This document shows positions 44,084 to 55,603 of a stretch of DNA of 64,000 nt, piece after piece. Source of the DNA: Pyrenophora tritici-repentis (Eukaryota > Ascomycota > Dothideomycetes > Pleosporales > Pleosporaceae); assembly GCF_003171515.1 (NCBI RefSeq), contig NC_089390.1, positions 6,758,001-6,822,000 of the forward strand, written 5' to 3'. Within the stretch, counting starts at the first letter, position 1, and each line of letters starts with the position of its first letter. The position numbers and the translations under genes are program-made. Below the pieces are notes generated by a model that was not told where the DNA came from, made no database searches, and saw nothing but the letters and a program-made list of their open reading frames with translations.

Positions 44084-46763
44084 CTATGACAATTCTGCAG
44101 GCGGCTCTTCCCACGTTCCTATCGCAAACTCTTCCGTGAGCTCCTCATCAGTATGCTTTGCTGCTGTTGTCGTGCTTGGTGTTGTAAAACCTGCACGAGT
44201 CCACCGTTGCAAGCACACCAAAGCAGCCAGTAACTGCGCGCCAATTTTCCGCCTTTGTGGCTCAATTATATCGCCAGTTCCCGCAAAAACGCGCTCACAA
44301 TCAGAGCTGGAGGCGGGTATAGTCAACACGTCGATCGCCAATCGTGAAAGATGTGGATACTTCGGCTTCAACGATAACCAGTACTGTACAGCTGTTGGAC
44401 CCTCCTTGTGTTGATCAGACGTCCATATAGGCTCTTTTAACCAGCTATCGTACTCATCCTCCACCTCCATTGTATGCTCGCCGTCCTCATCTAGTATAGC
44501 GTCGATAGCGTCGTCAAAGCTGCTCATGGTAGGTTTTGGCGCAGGGGTTGGTGTTGTGGCAGCAGCGGCAGGCTTGTAGGCAGCCCAAACCCGCAGAAAC
44601 TTCGCGTGCGCGGTGCTCAATTGTGTAGGTTTGTTGCGCCAGAAGCGCTTAGAGTATGTTTTATATCGTGGATATAGTGCCGTAGCTGCGTAGTAAATGG
44701 GACTTTGGAGGATCTTAGTAAAGTAATTGCTCGCTTTTCGCCTCGCGGCTCGCAGGTTGATCGGGATGTGATTTTCGGGCGCCTCAGATGGCTCGTGGTT
44801 GACCGATTCGTATGGCCGAAGGCGTGCATCCAGCTCAGTTATCACACTCTCAAATACTGGGATGACCTCGTAGAGTGCGCCAAAACGGCCACACTTGCCG
44901 CGGCCTTGGAGGCGATCTGTAGCAAACTTGAGCGGCTGCAGTATCGCCATGTACTCAGTAATCACCGCCCAGTCAGCCGCCGTAAGGCCGTCTGACCTCA
45001 TCCACCGCGGCACATCAGGCAGCTTGTTTCCTCTAATAGCTGCCTGTTCGTCAGCCTGTTCAGTCTCGCGAATGTGGTACGTGGCGTATGCGTTGATAGC
45101 TTGTTGGAGCTGAACTCCGCGCTTAAAGCAGTCGTAATAGCTGTTCCAACGTGTAACACACGGCTTAATTGGCTCGCGAGTGCCGCCGCTGGCGCCTGTG
45201 GGCATGCTGTTAACTGCCTCGCGTTGGCAATCTTCAAAAATGCTCCACTGCTTCGGCGGGTTGATGTAGTTGATAATATCAAGATACACGCCAAGCGGTC
45301 CTTCTTTCCGCCACTCCTTCATGTAAAAATCCTCCATCTTTGTGTTCTCCAGGGCGTTGTTATACGCGTCAGCATCCCTCCCGAACATAATCGTTTGGCC
45401 AACAAGGTTAAGTATGTGGCAAGCGCAGCGGAGGCGGCGATCGGAGGCAGAAAAGTGGTACATCGCGGCGAGTTTGTTAACAGCGGTGTCGTTATTGTAA
45501 GCGTTATCGAGCACAAAGTAGCCGAGTTTGCTGCGATTGATGCTGAAGGATTGCAGGGATTTTGGTTACAGCGTCAGCTATCGCCTCACCAGTGTGGGCA
45601 CCCACCAGCTGCGGCAGCGCGATGGGTAGGTCAACTATCGCGCCCTTACTGTTGGCGTAGTGAGCAACTACAGAAAAGAAGCCACGTTTGCCGCCTTTTG
45701 TCGTCCACCCATCGAAGCTTATATGTACCTTGCTCTCGGCTTCAGCCAACGCGCGCACCACCTGAGGTCGTAGCCAACTGTACAACCTCATCACGAACGC
45801 TGACACGCTGTTATGAGACCTCCATAACGCCGCCTCTGCCTCAGGATTAGCAAGCCTGATCATCTTGCGAAAAGCCGGCGTCTCAAACTCGCGGAGTGGT
45901 CTGTTGTTGTCGACCAGCCAGAGCGCAGCTGCTTGCCGAAATTCTTGTACGTCGAAGTTTCCTATAGTCTTGTACGCCTCTAGACTAAATTTGACACCGC
46001 TTAGAGCTGCCTGACGAAGTGATTGTTGTCCATGTTTGCGGAGAGGTTTGCTTAGGATTGGACCGTCTTTGCTGAGCCGATGACCAGGTTTATCAAGCTG
46101 GAGGTGCCCGTTGGCGGCAGTGGTTGACTTCGTTACTCGGTGTACACCATTAGGTAGCTTATGAATATGACAGTACTTGCACACAAAGTACAACTCATCT
46201 GGGTGGTGAGTACCCTCCTTCCAGACACGCCAGCCGTGTTGAAAAATCCAGCTTGCCTTGCCTCGTGGAGTGCTCAGCGGCGCGACAAACCCCTTTAATC
46301 GCGACCAATCGACGCCCTCAAAGTCGCGAAAATCGACGCTCACAGCGCTATCCTCCTCCACCGAAGCCTCAGTGGCAGCGCTAGAGAAAGCTAAAGGCTG
46401 TACAATAGAGTCCTCTGGCTTATCAAACATTAACTGCGACTCCCAGGCTGGCTCATCAGTGAGCCGAGAGGCTTGTGAGGCAGCCAAAATAGGCAGTGGT
46501 GATGCCCGCCGAGGGCGCTCCTCGGGTTGTTGTACAGGCTTACATGGCGGTTCAATAGCCCGTGTGGGCGGCTCGATAACTTCTGTAGGCGGCTCTGTAG
46601 GCGGATCCGGCGTACTTTCTGGCAGCTCTATCGGCTGGGTTGGCTGGCTGCCGTCACCCAACAGCGCCTTGAGCGTAGGTTTGCGCGTACGTTGTGCTCG
46701 CTTGAAGGGAGTATCAGCTTCTTCGGCAGCCTCGGGCTTGCGTTTTGCTGGTATAGAGGGCAT
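44084..46763 (-). pseudogene. hAT transposase with a single-base frameshift (hAT-1)
   Basis: An N-terminal frame (46763 to about 45556) and a C-terminal frame (to 44084) together cover a full-length transposase of about 890 residues. Features: proline/glutamate-rich N-terminus, a BED-like zinc finger (FVCKYCHIHKLPNG ... H), the catalytic-domain motif VHISFDGWTTKGGKRGF, the second acidic motif LDNAYNNDTAV, a WRKEGPLG helical insertion, and the hAT dimerisation block SSSDCERVFAGTGDIIEPQRRK. The two frames meet at about 45553-45556, where an extra base in a short C run (plus strand GGG) explains the shift. No other lesions seen, so inactivation is recent or the base is a sequencing error. Element ends were not identified. 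Confidence 0.85.
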
Positions 46764-47624
46764 GGATAAGGCTAAAAGTAAGCCGGAGCCGCGAGAAAGT
46801 AAGGTGTTGTTAAATGTTATAAGCCTGATGTCAGTAGCACTAGGAATGGAACATGTGTGAATCGTGTTGTGTATTGTGCTACAGGAATTGAGATCTATGT
46901 CTCTGCCAGCTAGCGTTGTGGGCGCTAAGCCTCGTACGTACTAGCCTGGAGTGAGTGAGAGATGGGATGGAACCTAGGTCATATAACTTTGTCAGATTTT
47001 TATGGATGGGATCAAGTGTATTGTCTGTCTCTGTCTACGGCTCTGTCTGTGGGAGGTGGCCTCGCCTCGGGCTTGGCAGTGCTAAGTCCCGGCGCTAGCC
47101 CTGGTTTGGGGGTCTCATGTCCTTCCCCAACCACCATCGGCTCGATCATGGAGCAAAACCTCGCCTCAATCTGACAAACTTACACGCGAGTAGGCTTAGT
47201 AAGCAAGATCCAACACTAAGAATTCGTCGTTGAGCAGCTATCCCAGAGGCCTCACCTAGGTATCCCCCTCCCTCGCTTACTATCAAACAACACCAATCCT
47301 ATCAACATTTTGTTCTCAAGATTGGTTGATTGATTGACAGAAATACAGTGGCTAACTGTTGGTTAGTTGGTTGGCTCCGAATCAAACAAATCAAACAACA
47401 ATATTGATGAGATATTGATTACTGACAACCTTGCAGCCAACACAGTTGGGTGCCCGTGCGTCAGCCCGATACTCTTATCAGATCTTCTAGCATCTTCTAC
47501 AACCTTCACCACTCTACTATCTACGTCATGTACTCATGTATATCTTATGTATATAAGCACACATCTCTACTCAGTAGAATAATCAACCAGTTCTCTCCTT
47601 TCTGTTGTACGCCCACAACCAGCT
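46764..47624. other. Flank of hAT-1 with LTR-like right end
   Basis: Non-coding. Contains GATTGATTGA-type repeats near 47320 similar to those left of hAT-1 (43970-44040), possibly subterminal sequences of that element. The 47.45-47.62 kb part (ATGTATATCTTATGTATATAAG, split by me as TATA-containing) resembles the end of an LTR but I could not pair it. Confidence 0.35.
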
Positions 47625-48955
47625 TTGCTGTAGCGAGGTCGAGAGGGACGTATTGCAGGCCTCGTTGTATGCTCTCAGATTGCTACTGCAGCCGGCGGTT
47701 AAGCTTCACGTATTCCGTGTCCTTAGGTTGTTGTATTTGCGCAGCCGCGGAAAGATCGAACGATGCTTTAGGTTGGCATATCGACGCAATGTACGCGCCA
47801 CGCGCGCGCTGCTCTATGTACTTCTGTGCTCGGTTTGCTGCCTTTAGATTAATAATTTCGATCTTAGCACTTTGTCCCTTCTGCGTAAGTAGAATCGTGT
47901 CTCCGCGTAACGTTAGAGTACATCCGTTAAACTCGAGTGATACTTCTTTAGACAGTCTCTCCTTAGGCTTAGCTCGAAAATTGGCTTTCTAGAGCGCAGC
48001 GTCTTCTGCACTAGAGAATGCAGGCGTCCTAATCGCGAGAGTATCGTCTGTCTGTAGGCCCACTATTCCAAACGCTTCCCGTCTCCCGTTCGTGATCAGG
48101 AGGCACGGGTCATACGTTAATGTAGCCATGTCGAGCTCCTTGCAGTGGTGTCCTTGGTACGTAGCAAACTAGTGGACTCCTGCTTCCGCGATTCCATAGA
48201 GTGGCTTGATTACGCGAATAATTGTTCCCTCGGGATACTTTGTTATAAGCTCCTTTAGGAGGTGCGCTAAAACCGTGCGGAATAGCTCTGTTTATGCCTG
48301 TAGGTACGCTTGCGTAATATCTTGTAGTTCCACAACTATGCCCTTATCGAGTAATACAGGCGCTAGGGCTAGAATTAGGCGCTGGCTGGCTCGTTAGATG
48401 GTTGGCGACTGCGTCAGGATCTCGTGTTTGCCCTCATTATTGTAACCTTGAACAACGAGGCGTGATTTCTCGTACAGGACTATAGTCTTGCCTTTGACTT
48501 CGCGGACTATGCGCGATTTAAAGATACGATACCCGCCGTGTAGAGTTGGATTAAACAGCTCAAAACTAAATACTCTACGGCTAACAAGGTCGTCGATCTC
48601 CTTCTGATCAGATGCTTCGAATAGAGCGCCTAGGACGTTAATCACGCCGTCATTGCGTAGCTTAACGGCCAGGGCGTAATCGTCCTCCTCCTTCTTCGAC
48701 AGGTACTGCACCTTGGGCTTGTTCTTTGATCCAGGTGGGCGGCCCCGCTTGCGCGGCTGAGCCGCTTGGGTGGCTTCCGCCGGTGGTACCGGTAGTGGCG
48801 GTTCATCAGCAATCGCTTCGTCTGTGGTCGGAGATCCACCTGTGCCTTGATCTGCGCCGTCTATCGCTGTAGTTAGATCGCGATAGTACGGTTTTACGAC
48901 AGTGGATCGGAACGTCGTTAGGCCGTTAATCATGTCTACAGTAACATCGTGGTCC
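47625..48955 (-). pseudogene. Copia reverse transcriptase region, RIP-degraded
   Basis: The minus-strand frame from 48955 has the integrase tail (HDVTVDMINGLTTFRS, then VKPYYRD), an AT-hook-like KRGRPPGSKNKP, and the reverse transcriptase start VLYEKSRLVVQGYNNEGKH ending LTQSPTI before TAA. The same frame continues with stops towards 47630 through recognisable Copia RT blocks (FATYQGHHCKELDMA, VGLQTDDTLAI, GLQYVPLDLATAKLVV). Stops fall where Gln or Trp is expected. It is the continuation of the integrase fragment right of hAT-2. Confidence 0.8.
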
Positions 48956-48963
48956 TTCATATC

Positions 48964-51900
48964 CACAGATGTCAATGAGCAAGCTGAGCGAGCTCAGCCA
49001 ATTGGCTTGCTCAGCCAATTGAGCGGAGGCCAGCAGCTCGCTCGGCTCGCTCGGATTGGCTGAAACAGGGCTGTCAGCTCGCTCGGCTTGATGGGCTCAG
49101 TCCCGATTAGGAAAGTTATATAGAAACCTTGGTGTTGAGTTTCTCAGCTAATATCCCACTTATGTACACCGTATTTCGCGTCCATCTCCTCATCGCTGAT
49201 AGCCTCCTTTACAGGCACCTCACCACTGCCAAATCCAGCTCTTATCCATCGTCGATCGCACTGTATTGCTGCTAGAAGTTGCGGAGAAATGCTGCGCCGA
49301 CGGGGCTCGAGGAGGTCACCCAGCTCGCTGAATAAGCGCTCACACTCACAGCTTGAGCCTGGGATTGATAGCATGTCGATAGCAAATTTGCTAAGGCTGG
49401 GGTAGCGATCGCGGAGTCCTACCCAGTATTTTATAGGGTCGACGCCCTCGCTAGCGATCGGTTCGCTGCGTTTCCAAGCCTCATATTCATCCTCCTCGTT
49501 CTCCGTAAGCCCTGCAGGCTCAATAAAGCTGTTGATAGCGTCGTCTATATCATTGTGCCTGACTTTGGGGCGTAAGCGCGGCTTCGGTAAGCTTTTGTAC
49601 TCCGCCCACAAATGTTGAAACTTGCGGTTGCTGCTCTCTAGCCAATCAGGCTTATCCGCCCACGCTGCGTCAAGGTAGCTTTTGTAGCGAGGATGAAGGA
49701 TTGTAGCAGCATAGTAAGCTGGCGAGAGGTCGAGCTTGTTGTAGTACTCGCGGGCTTTAACTAGGGCAGCGCGGAGGTTGATAGCAAGGTGGTCTTCGGG
49801 TGACTCTGTATGCTCATCGTGAATGACGTCTTCATAGCTTTGCAAGCGGTCCTCATAGACTCCAAGTAAGTATTCAAATACTGGAATAACCTCAGCGATT
49901 GCTCCAAAAGCACCGCTTTTGCCGCGGCCTTCAAGCCGTTTTGTAGCTTGTTTCAGTGGCCTGAGCACATCAATATACTCAGCAATCACCTGCCAGTCAT
50001 GGGCATTGATCCCATCAGACCTCATCCAATCCGGCGCTGCAGGCAGCTTGTTGTTACGACTTCGGGCGTACGCGTCTTCAGTTTCAATCTTCTGAATATG
50101 GTAGTTGGCGTACCCATTAACCGCTAATTGCAACTCAACAGCGCGCTCAAAACACGAAACGTAAGAGTTCCAGCGAGTAACAACTGGCTTGACGGGCTCC
50201 TTGATTTTGTGCTGTTCTGTTGGCGCGTTGACAGGCTGGTCCCTAATAGCGAGCTTCTGATACTTCTCAAAAAGAGCGTACTGTTGTGGTGTTTTGATGT
50301 AGTTGATAACCGCGAGAAGCACTCCTAATGGTCCATCGCCTCGCCAAGTAGCCATGTTCTCAGCTTCGTTCACGCGCTCAGTCTCCTCGTTGTCGTAGGA
50401 CTCTTTCTCCTCACCCCAGAGTAGCATCTGGCCAATGAGATTAAGCGTATGAGGACCGCAGCGAAGGCGACGCTCGGTAGCGCTGAAGCCCATCTGCAAG
50501 GCGAGAGTGTTGATCGTGGTGTTGTTGTTATGTGCGTTGTCGAGGACGAAGTAACCGAGCTTGCCCACAGTGATTTCGAACTGCTTGAATATTGCCATCA
50601 CGACCTCAGCCATGGCCTCGCCGGTGTGGGCACCTGTCAGTTGTGGGAGCGCAATAGGCAAGTCCCTGAGCTCGCCAGAGCTATCAACGTAGTGGGCGAC
50701 GATACCTAAGTAACCGCGCTTGCCACCTTTTGTCGTCCATCCGTCAAAGCTTATATGGACTTTGCTCATTGATTCTGAAAGGCTTGCGACAACCTTTGGT
50801 AACAGGTAGTTGTACAGGCGTATAACGTATCGTGAGACGCTGTTATGAGATGCCCACAGGGCTCGTTCTGCCTCTACGCTAGCTAATTGTATCATATTGC
50901 GAAAAGACGATGATTCGAATTGTGAGAGTGGGAGGTTGTTTTCGACGAGCCAGGTGACGGCCGCAAGCCTAAACTCTTGTATATTGAAGTTGGTAAGCTC
51001 GTTGGCAACAGCCTGAGAGCAGCCCTTCTGAAGGGCGCGTTCGAGGAGAGTTTCTTTCCGAGGAGCGACGGTAGTGCGCTTACTTGGAGGCTTCAAGCCA
51101 TGACCTTTCTTGTCTTCTCCGAGATGACGTGCTGGCGCTGATGGAGACTGCGAGACGTCATGTATGCCACGGCCAACAGTAGTGAACTTGTGCTTATAGC
51201 AATAGTGGCAGATCCACGTGACTTTTGCGACGTTGCTGCGCAAGGCGATGCGATAGCCATGGCTGTATACCCAGCTTGCTCGGTTCGAAAGTGATGTGGG
51301 CGGCTTGCAGTGCTTTGGGTAGCGACTCCAATTAAAGCCGTCGTATTTGTCCTCTACCCATACGAAACCCTCGTCGACAGCCTCGCTAGCTGCTCCTGAA
51401 GCTGCAACAGTGGCATGCTCGCTGCCCTCAGGTGGTGGGATGATTGTCTCTTCGGCGCGCGACTCTCGGAGGGTCGCTTCAAAATTTGGTGCTTGTGGCG
51501 CGGCGACGAGAGCTTGACGCGGCGACAGCGGTGGAGGAGGTGGAGATGGTGAGAATGGCCGAGTATCGACTAGCACAGGTTGGCTGGCAGTCCCGCGATG
51601 ACGCGCTGCGACTCTAGGGCGCTTCGAAGTTGTCGCGATTTCTAGAGCATTAACGCGTGTTCTTTTTGCTGGCATTATAGCAACGGCGAGGTAGATAATA
51701 GCTGCAAATAGAGACGCGTTGATGGAGTATAGGTGAGTGTGGTGGGTGATAAGTAGTAAGTGAAGTGTCGCAGAAGGAGAATATTGTTGCCAGGCCGTTA
51801 GCCGGAAATTTAGTAGCTTATTTGCTAGAAATATAGCAAAAAAGAGTGTATTTTAGGTTATAACTAGGTTTCGAACTTACGCACTACACCTAAAAATCAT

Positions 51901-52104
51901 CGTGAGATTGCCCCTCCACCAAGTCCTTCAGCCCCAAGTTTCCAACCGCCCCATCCAACCAAGCTAAGCAAGCTGACTGAGCGAGCGCCTATCCCTAAGC
52001 TCGCTCGGCTTGCAAGCGCGCACTGCGCGCTCAGCTCATTCGGCTTGGTCAAAACGTCCAAGCCGAGCGAGCTGAGCGAGCCGGCTCGCTCGTTGACAAG
52101 TATG
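48964..52104 (-). mobile_element. Complete hAT transposon (hAT-2), 3,141 bp
   Basis: Imperfect terminal inverted repeats (CACAGATGTCAATGAGC against CATACTTGTCAACGAGC) with an 8-bp target duplication TTCATATC (48956-48963, 52105-52112). Both ends carry clusters of a subterminal motif related to AGCTCGCTCGGCTTG in both orientations, probably transposase-binding sites. The element interrupts the Copia integrase-coding region and holds one intact transposase gene, so it may be autonomous. Confidence 0.92.
49144..51675 (-). CDS. hAT transposase, intact, 843 aa
   Basis: A single uninterrupted frame. A basic, proline-rich N-terminus (KRTRVNALEI ... SKRPR, probable nuclear localisation) is followed by a BED-like zinc finger (WICHYCYKHKFTTVGRGIHD, then two His further on). 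The RNase H-like catalytic domain carries acidic residues in VHISFDGWTTKGGKRGYLG and YFVLDNAHNNNTTIN. A helical insertion follows, then the C-terminal hAT dimerisation motif SSCECERLFSELGDLLEPRR with SISPQLLAAIQC. Length and key residues fit an active enzyme. It is related to the broken hAT-1 and to the remnant at 33353-33840. Expression would start from the right terminal region, in the opposite direction to the window numbering. Confidence 0.95.
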   Translation of the reverse strand: MPAKRTRVNALEIATTSKRPRVAARHRGTASQPVLVDTRPFSPSPPPPPLSPRQALVAAPQAPNFEATLRESRAEETIIPPPEGSEHATVAASGAASEAVDEGFVWVEDKYDGFNWSRYPKHCKPPTSLSNRASWVYSHGYRIALRSNVAKVTWICHYCYKHKFTTVGRGIHDVSQSPSAPARHLGEDKKGHGLKPPSKRTTVAPRKETLLERALQKGCSQAVANELTNFNIQEFRLAAVTWLVENNLPLSQFESSSFRNMIQLASVEAERALWASHNSVSRYVIRLYNYLLPKVVASLSESMSKVHISFDGWTTKGGKRGYLGIVAHYVDSSGELRDLPIALPQLTGAHTGEAMAEVVMAIFKQFEITVGKLGYFVLDNAHNNNTTINTLALQMGFSATERRLRCGPHTLNLIGQMLLWGEEKESYDNEETERVNEAENMATWRGDGPLGVLLAVINYIKTPQQYALFEKYQKLAIRDQPVNAPTEQHKIKEPVKPVVTRWNSYVSCFERAVELQLAVNGYANYHIQKIETEDAYARSRNNKLPAAPDWMRSDGINAHDWQVIAEYIDVLRPLKQATKRLEGRGKSGAFGAIAEVIPVFEYLLGVYEDRLQSYEDVIHDEHTESPEDHLAINLRAALVKAREYYNKLDLSPAYYAATILHPRYKSYLDAAWADKPDWLESSNRKFQHLWAEYKSLPKPRLRPKVRHNDIDDAINSFIEPAGLTENEEDEYEAWKRSEPIASEGVDPIKYWVGLRDRYPSLSKFAIDMLSIPGSSCECERLFSELGDLLEPRRRSISPQLLAAIQCDRRWIRAGFGSGEVPVKEAISDEEMDAKYGVHKWDIS

Positions 52105-52112
52105 TTCATATC

Positions 52113-55100
52113 GATAACTCTATACGGCCCTTGCCATCTATTCTTTTCGCGCCATACTATCACCTCACTCTGAAGAGGCAGTGACAGTACCCCGTCTGTA
52201 GTAGGCCTATTCCTGGTACCAAGTGCGTTGCTCACCGTATGTTCCGCTGCAGCCTTCCGCAGCGCCCTTATCGCTTTCTGGATTGCCTCCGCGCGATGGG
52301 TTATCGAGGGAGATAGTGGTGAATCTATGGATATCCAGGGGTATGCACCGAAGACGAGCAGCGTGGGTACGAGCCCGTCTGGGCCTGCGGTGTCGTTGAC
52401 GGCCTTAACTGCTATCTGCAACACTGCGGCGTCGCTGGTGCCAGTGTCAAGCTCTGTCCTCAGGATCTCGTACGCGCGTCTAAGTGGTGCGTGGTATCTT
52501 TCTACCTTACCGATAGACTAATGGGCCTTAGTTAGCACTTGTTTACATGTGATTCCTATGATCTTCGCCTCTGATCTGAATTTGACTAACGCGAAGTTAG
52601 TGCTGGCGTCGTGGGTGACGATATCTGGCGGCCCTTGGTATGTATCAATCTAGAGCAGGCGGAGTGCTTCTCAGGTGTCTTTCGCGCTTATAGACGGTAG
52701 AAATCGCGCGCCGTTAAATATTGTAGCCAAATCGATTACGTAAAGCACTAGTTTCCTACTCAGATACATTATATCTACGAGGATCTCGAAGTTAAATTCC
52801 CGATTATCTTTTAGCCTAAACTTAAATCGGCGCGGCGCTAGATTATGCGCTTAGTAGTAATGGCAGAACGTTTGGATCTCTTGGAGCAGCCGTTCATCTA
52901 CGTCCTCGTGTCCTGCGCGTTTAAGCAATCGTATTAGCCGTTCGACGGCTAGATGCCCAAACCTCCGGTGTAAGCGTCGGAGCTCAGTCTCCGTAAGGAA
53001 TACGCGCGCGCGCTCTGCCTTGCTTAGGTGGAACTACGGGTGTCCCCATTTGCGAATCACTAGAAAGGTAGCTTTTCCTTGTACTAGCTAGTCCGTAGTA
53101 TTATTAAAGTACACGTAGAGCCGGTCTATGTCTTTTAGACAGAGGAGAAACGGGGTAGGTACGTTTAAGACCTCAAATTTGATCTTTCTAATCTGTGTCG
53201 ATACATGTGCGGTTCTAATCGAAGTAGTGACGCTTCCTTTACTAAATTGCACAGATGCGTTTCTAGCAGTAGACGTATCTAGAGTTATAGTAGGGTCCTT
53301 AGTTTAGAGCGCTAGGAACTGCTCCTTTCTAGCTGTTAATACATTTAAGGCACCAGTGTTAGGAAGAATGCCTTGGTACGTGATTCGTGAGTATCGATCC
53401 TTGATAAAGAACTGCGTTGCGGGCGTAATAGGCTCCTTGCACCTATAGACGTCTTCTCCAGTCACGTAGTGCAAAAAGGCCTAATCTGTGAGGTACTTAA
53501 CTGCTAATCTTTGGTCCTTATTATCTTCGTCTTGCTCCTCTAGGAAGAACTGGTCGACTTCTTCCCCCTCGTACGCGACGAGAAATGTGCTAAACTCTAT
53601 TTGCTCTCCCGTAATCGCGCAGTGTGTGATGTACTGCGCTTTTAAGCGTTTTCTTTCTTTAAGCGTGTAGTTTGTGGACTAACAGCCTGTCTTGCCGTAG
53701 ACGTAACATTTCTTGTCGATTTGTGTGTTGACTCTAGAGCGGTGCTGAAGCCCACCGCGTCCGCGGGTGAATCCGCTGCGTCTACCGCGAGGGTTGTAAT
53801 TCCCTCGCAATCTTCTAGAGCTGTTGTTATTGTACCGACGATCTAAGTAGTACTAGCTATCTATATCCGCCTTAGTAAAGTTAACGGAAACAGTTATGGC
53901 GAGTAAGTTTTTAATTAACGATCTCAGATCTCCAAACAGAACCTCGCATTCTAGAGACGGCTTGTAGAGTGCTATCTTGAGCTCCTTCACGCCTTAGCAT
54001 GCTGTGATTACAGTCGTTCGGAGCGCGTATTCTCCTATGTACTGCTGTCTAAGTGCTCTTTAACACAATTAGAGCTTGTCCAGCATAATATTAAAGACCT
54101 TGTAGAGGTTCTTTTTAGGGTTCTCCCTGCGGACTTTGACAAACGATGTCGTCGTCTAGTCCGCGTAGTAATGGCCGTGGTTGACGTCTGTGTCGAAGTA
54201 GTTCTTGAGCTTTGTGTAGGCAGTCAAGAACGTATCTATCCGCTGATCGACGAAGTGGAGGTAATACTCCTCCGCGCGGCCGTCGAGAATCCGTGGAAAG
54301 ACTGCATAGAACTGCCCTAGCTCGATGTCTGCGTGATAATAGATACTATAGAAGATCTTCAATTTATCGTCTAGGAGGTCGTACGGCTTTCCCGTATACT
54401 TTTTGTCTTAGTCCTATATTTTCACGAAGACATTAATCGTCTTAGGATCTAGTTTCTTATTGCTAAACTTAATTAGTAGAACTGCCTTGTACAGGTCTGT
54501 TTCACTAGAGGGCACAATTAGAGGAACGCTCGGTCCCTTCGGACGTTGCGGGTATGCTGGTGTATACTCGCGGAATCGGTCGAAGTTGTTGTAGGTGAGA
54601 GGAGGTTGCTAACTTTGGACGCGCTAATAGGCTAGCTATAGTGCGGATTTAGTTGTCTCTATAGGCTAGCTTTGGATTAGTTAGTTTTAGGCTTTCTTAA
54701 TCGTTTTTGCTAGCTAGTCCTAAATCTGTTGTTCTTCCTCAACGGTCTCCTGTCGTCCTTGCACACAGGCGTGGGTCTAGTCTTAATCGCGGGTTTGCCG
54801 ACTGTCTACGTCTCGGCCTCTTGTCCTTACAGGTGTTTGGGTTCGGCTCTAGGCCTAGCTTAATAATCTCCTATCTATAGACTATACTGATCCTTCACTA
54901 CGTTATTGCCGTAGTGCCCGCTCTTGCAACATGTGCGCAGCTGATCGTGTGTCAAACACAGCCGACTGGAATACGTCCTAAGGCCATTCTAGGTACTCCT
55001 CTATGCGTAATAACCTAGCTAGAGACTCACTAGGTGCCATATTAATACGGCCAGTATACACTCCCTTAAAGCGGAGGATCCGCTTTAGTTCCTTTGTGTA

Positions 55101-55341
55101 TATTAGCTGGGCACGTAGGAACATTGCCTTTGTCCATCCTTTAAAGTCCTAACGGAACTCCCAAAAGAGTTCTTTATCTGCTGTTAGTCGATCTGTATAG
55201 TCCGCAATCGCACGCGCAATGTACGTTGTTGCTGTAGTAATCCCTACCTTATCGTCTAGAGCTTCAACGTTGTCCTCCTACATCTCTAGATTGATATGAT
55301 GCTATTCTCTTGGTTTTATGTTTGTGGTCCCTAGTAGCGCC
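52113..55341 (-). pseudogene. Copia gag-protease-integrase region, RIP-degraded
   Basis: Minus-strand decayed polyprotein. Gag traces begin near 55280 (an ATG followed at once by TAG, then DNVEALDDKVG) and continue with FYAVFPRILDGRAEEYYLHF and KLKNYFDTDVNHGHYY near 54200. They are followed by RRYNNNSRR, a degenerate zinc-knuckle region, a protease region, and the integrase with the C-terminal part intact at 52424-52113 (VNDTAGPDGLVPTLLVFGAYP, then REKNRWQGPYRVIDMN). Many TAG/TAA codons interrupt it, mostly at expected Gln or Trp positions. It continues left of hAT-2 at 48955. Its 5' side is cut at 55342 by the hAT-3 element. Confidence 0.8.
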
Positions 55342-55603
55342 CAGTGATCGGAATGGTCTGGTCTGACTTGGTCTTGGTCTGGTCTAGACCGCCAAGACTT
55401 GGTCTGGTCTGGCGATTTTTTGAGACCGTGGTCGGACCGGTCTAGATGATCGGACCGGTCCGGCTATAAATAGGTCCACGTGACTAGATCTTAGACTAAT
55501 CTAGCCAGAAAATTTAGCACAATATGAGTCATTAAGATCAAGGTAAGTCTTCTACTTACATAGAACAATCAAGTCCTTAACAACCTACTTATATACTATT
55601 GTT

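Noticed and set aside
47450..47992. 180-codon plus-strand frame.
   Set aside because: It is antisense to recognisable Copia reverse transcriptase sequence and has no motif of its own.
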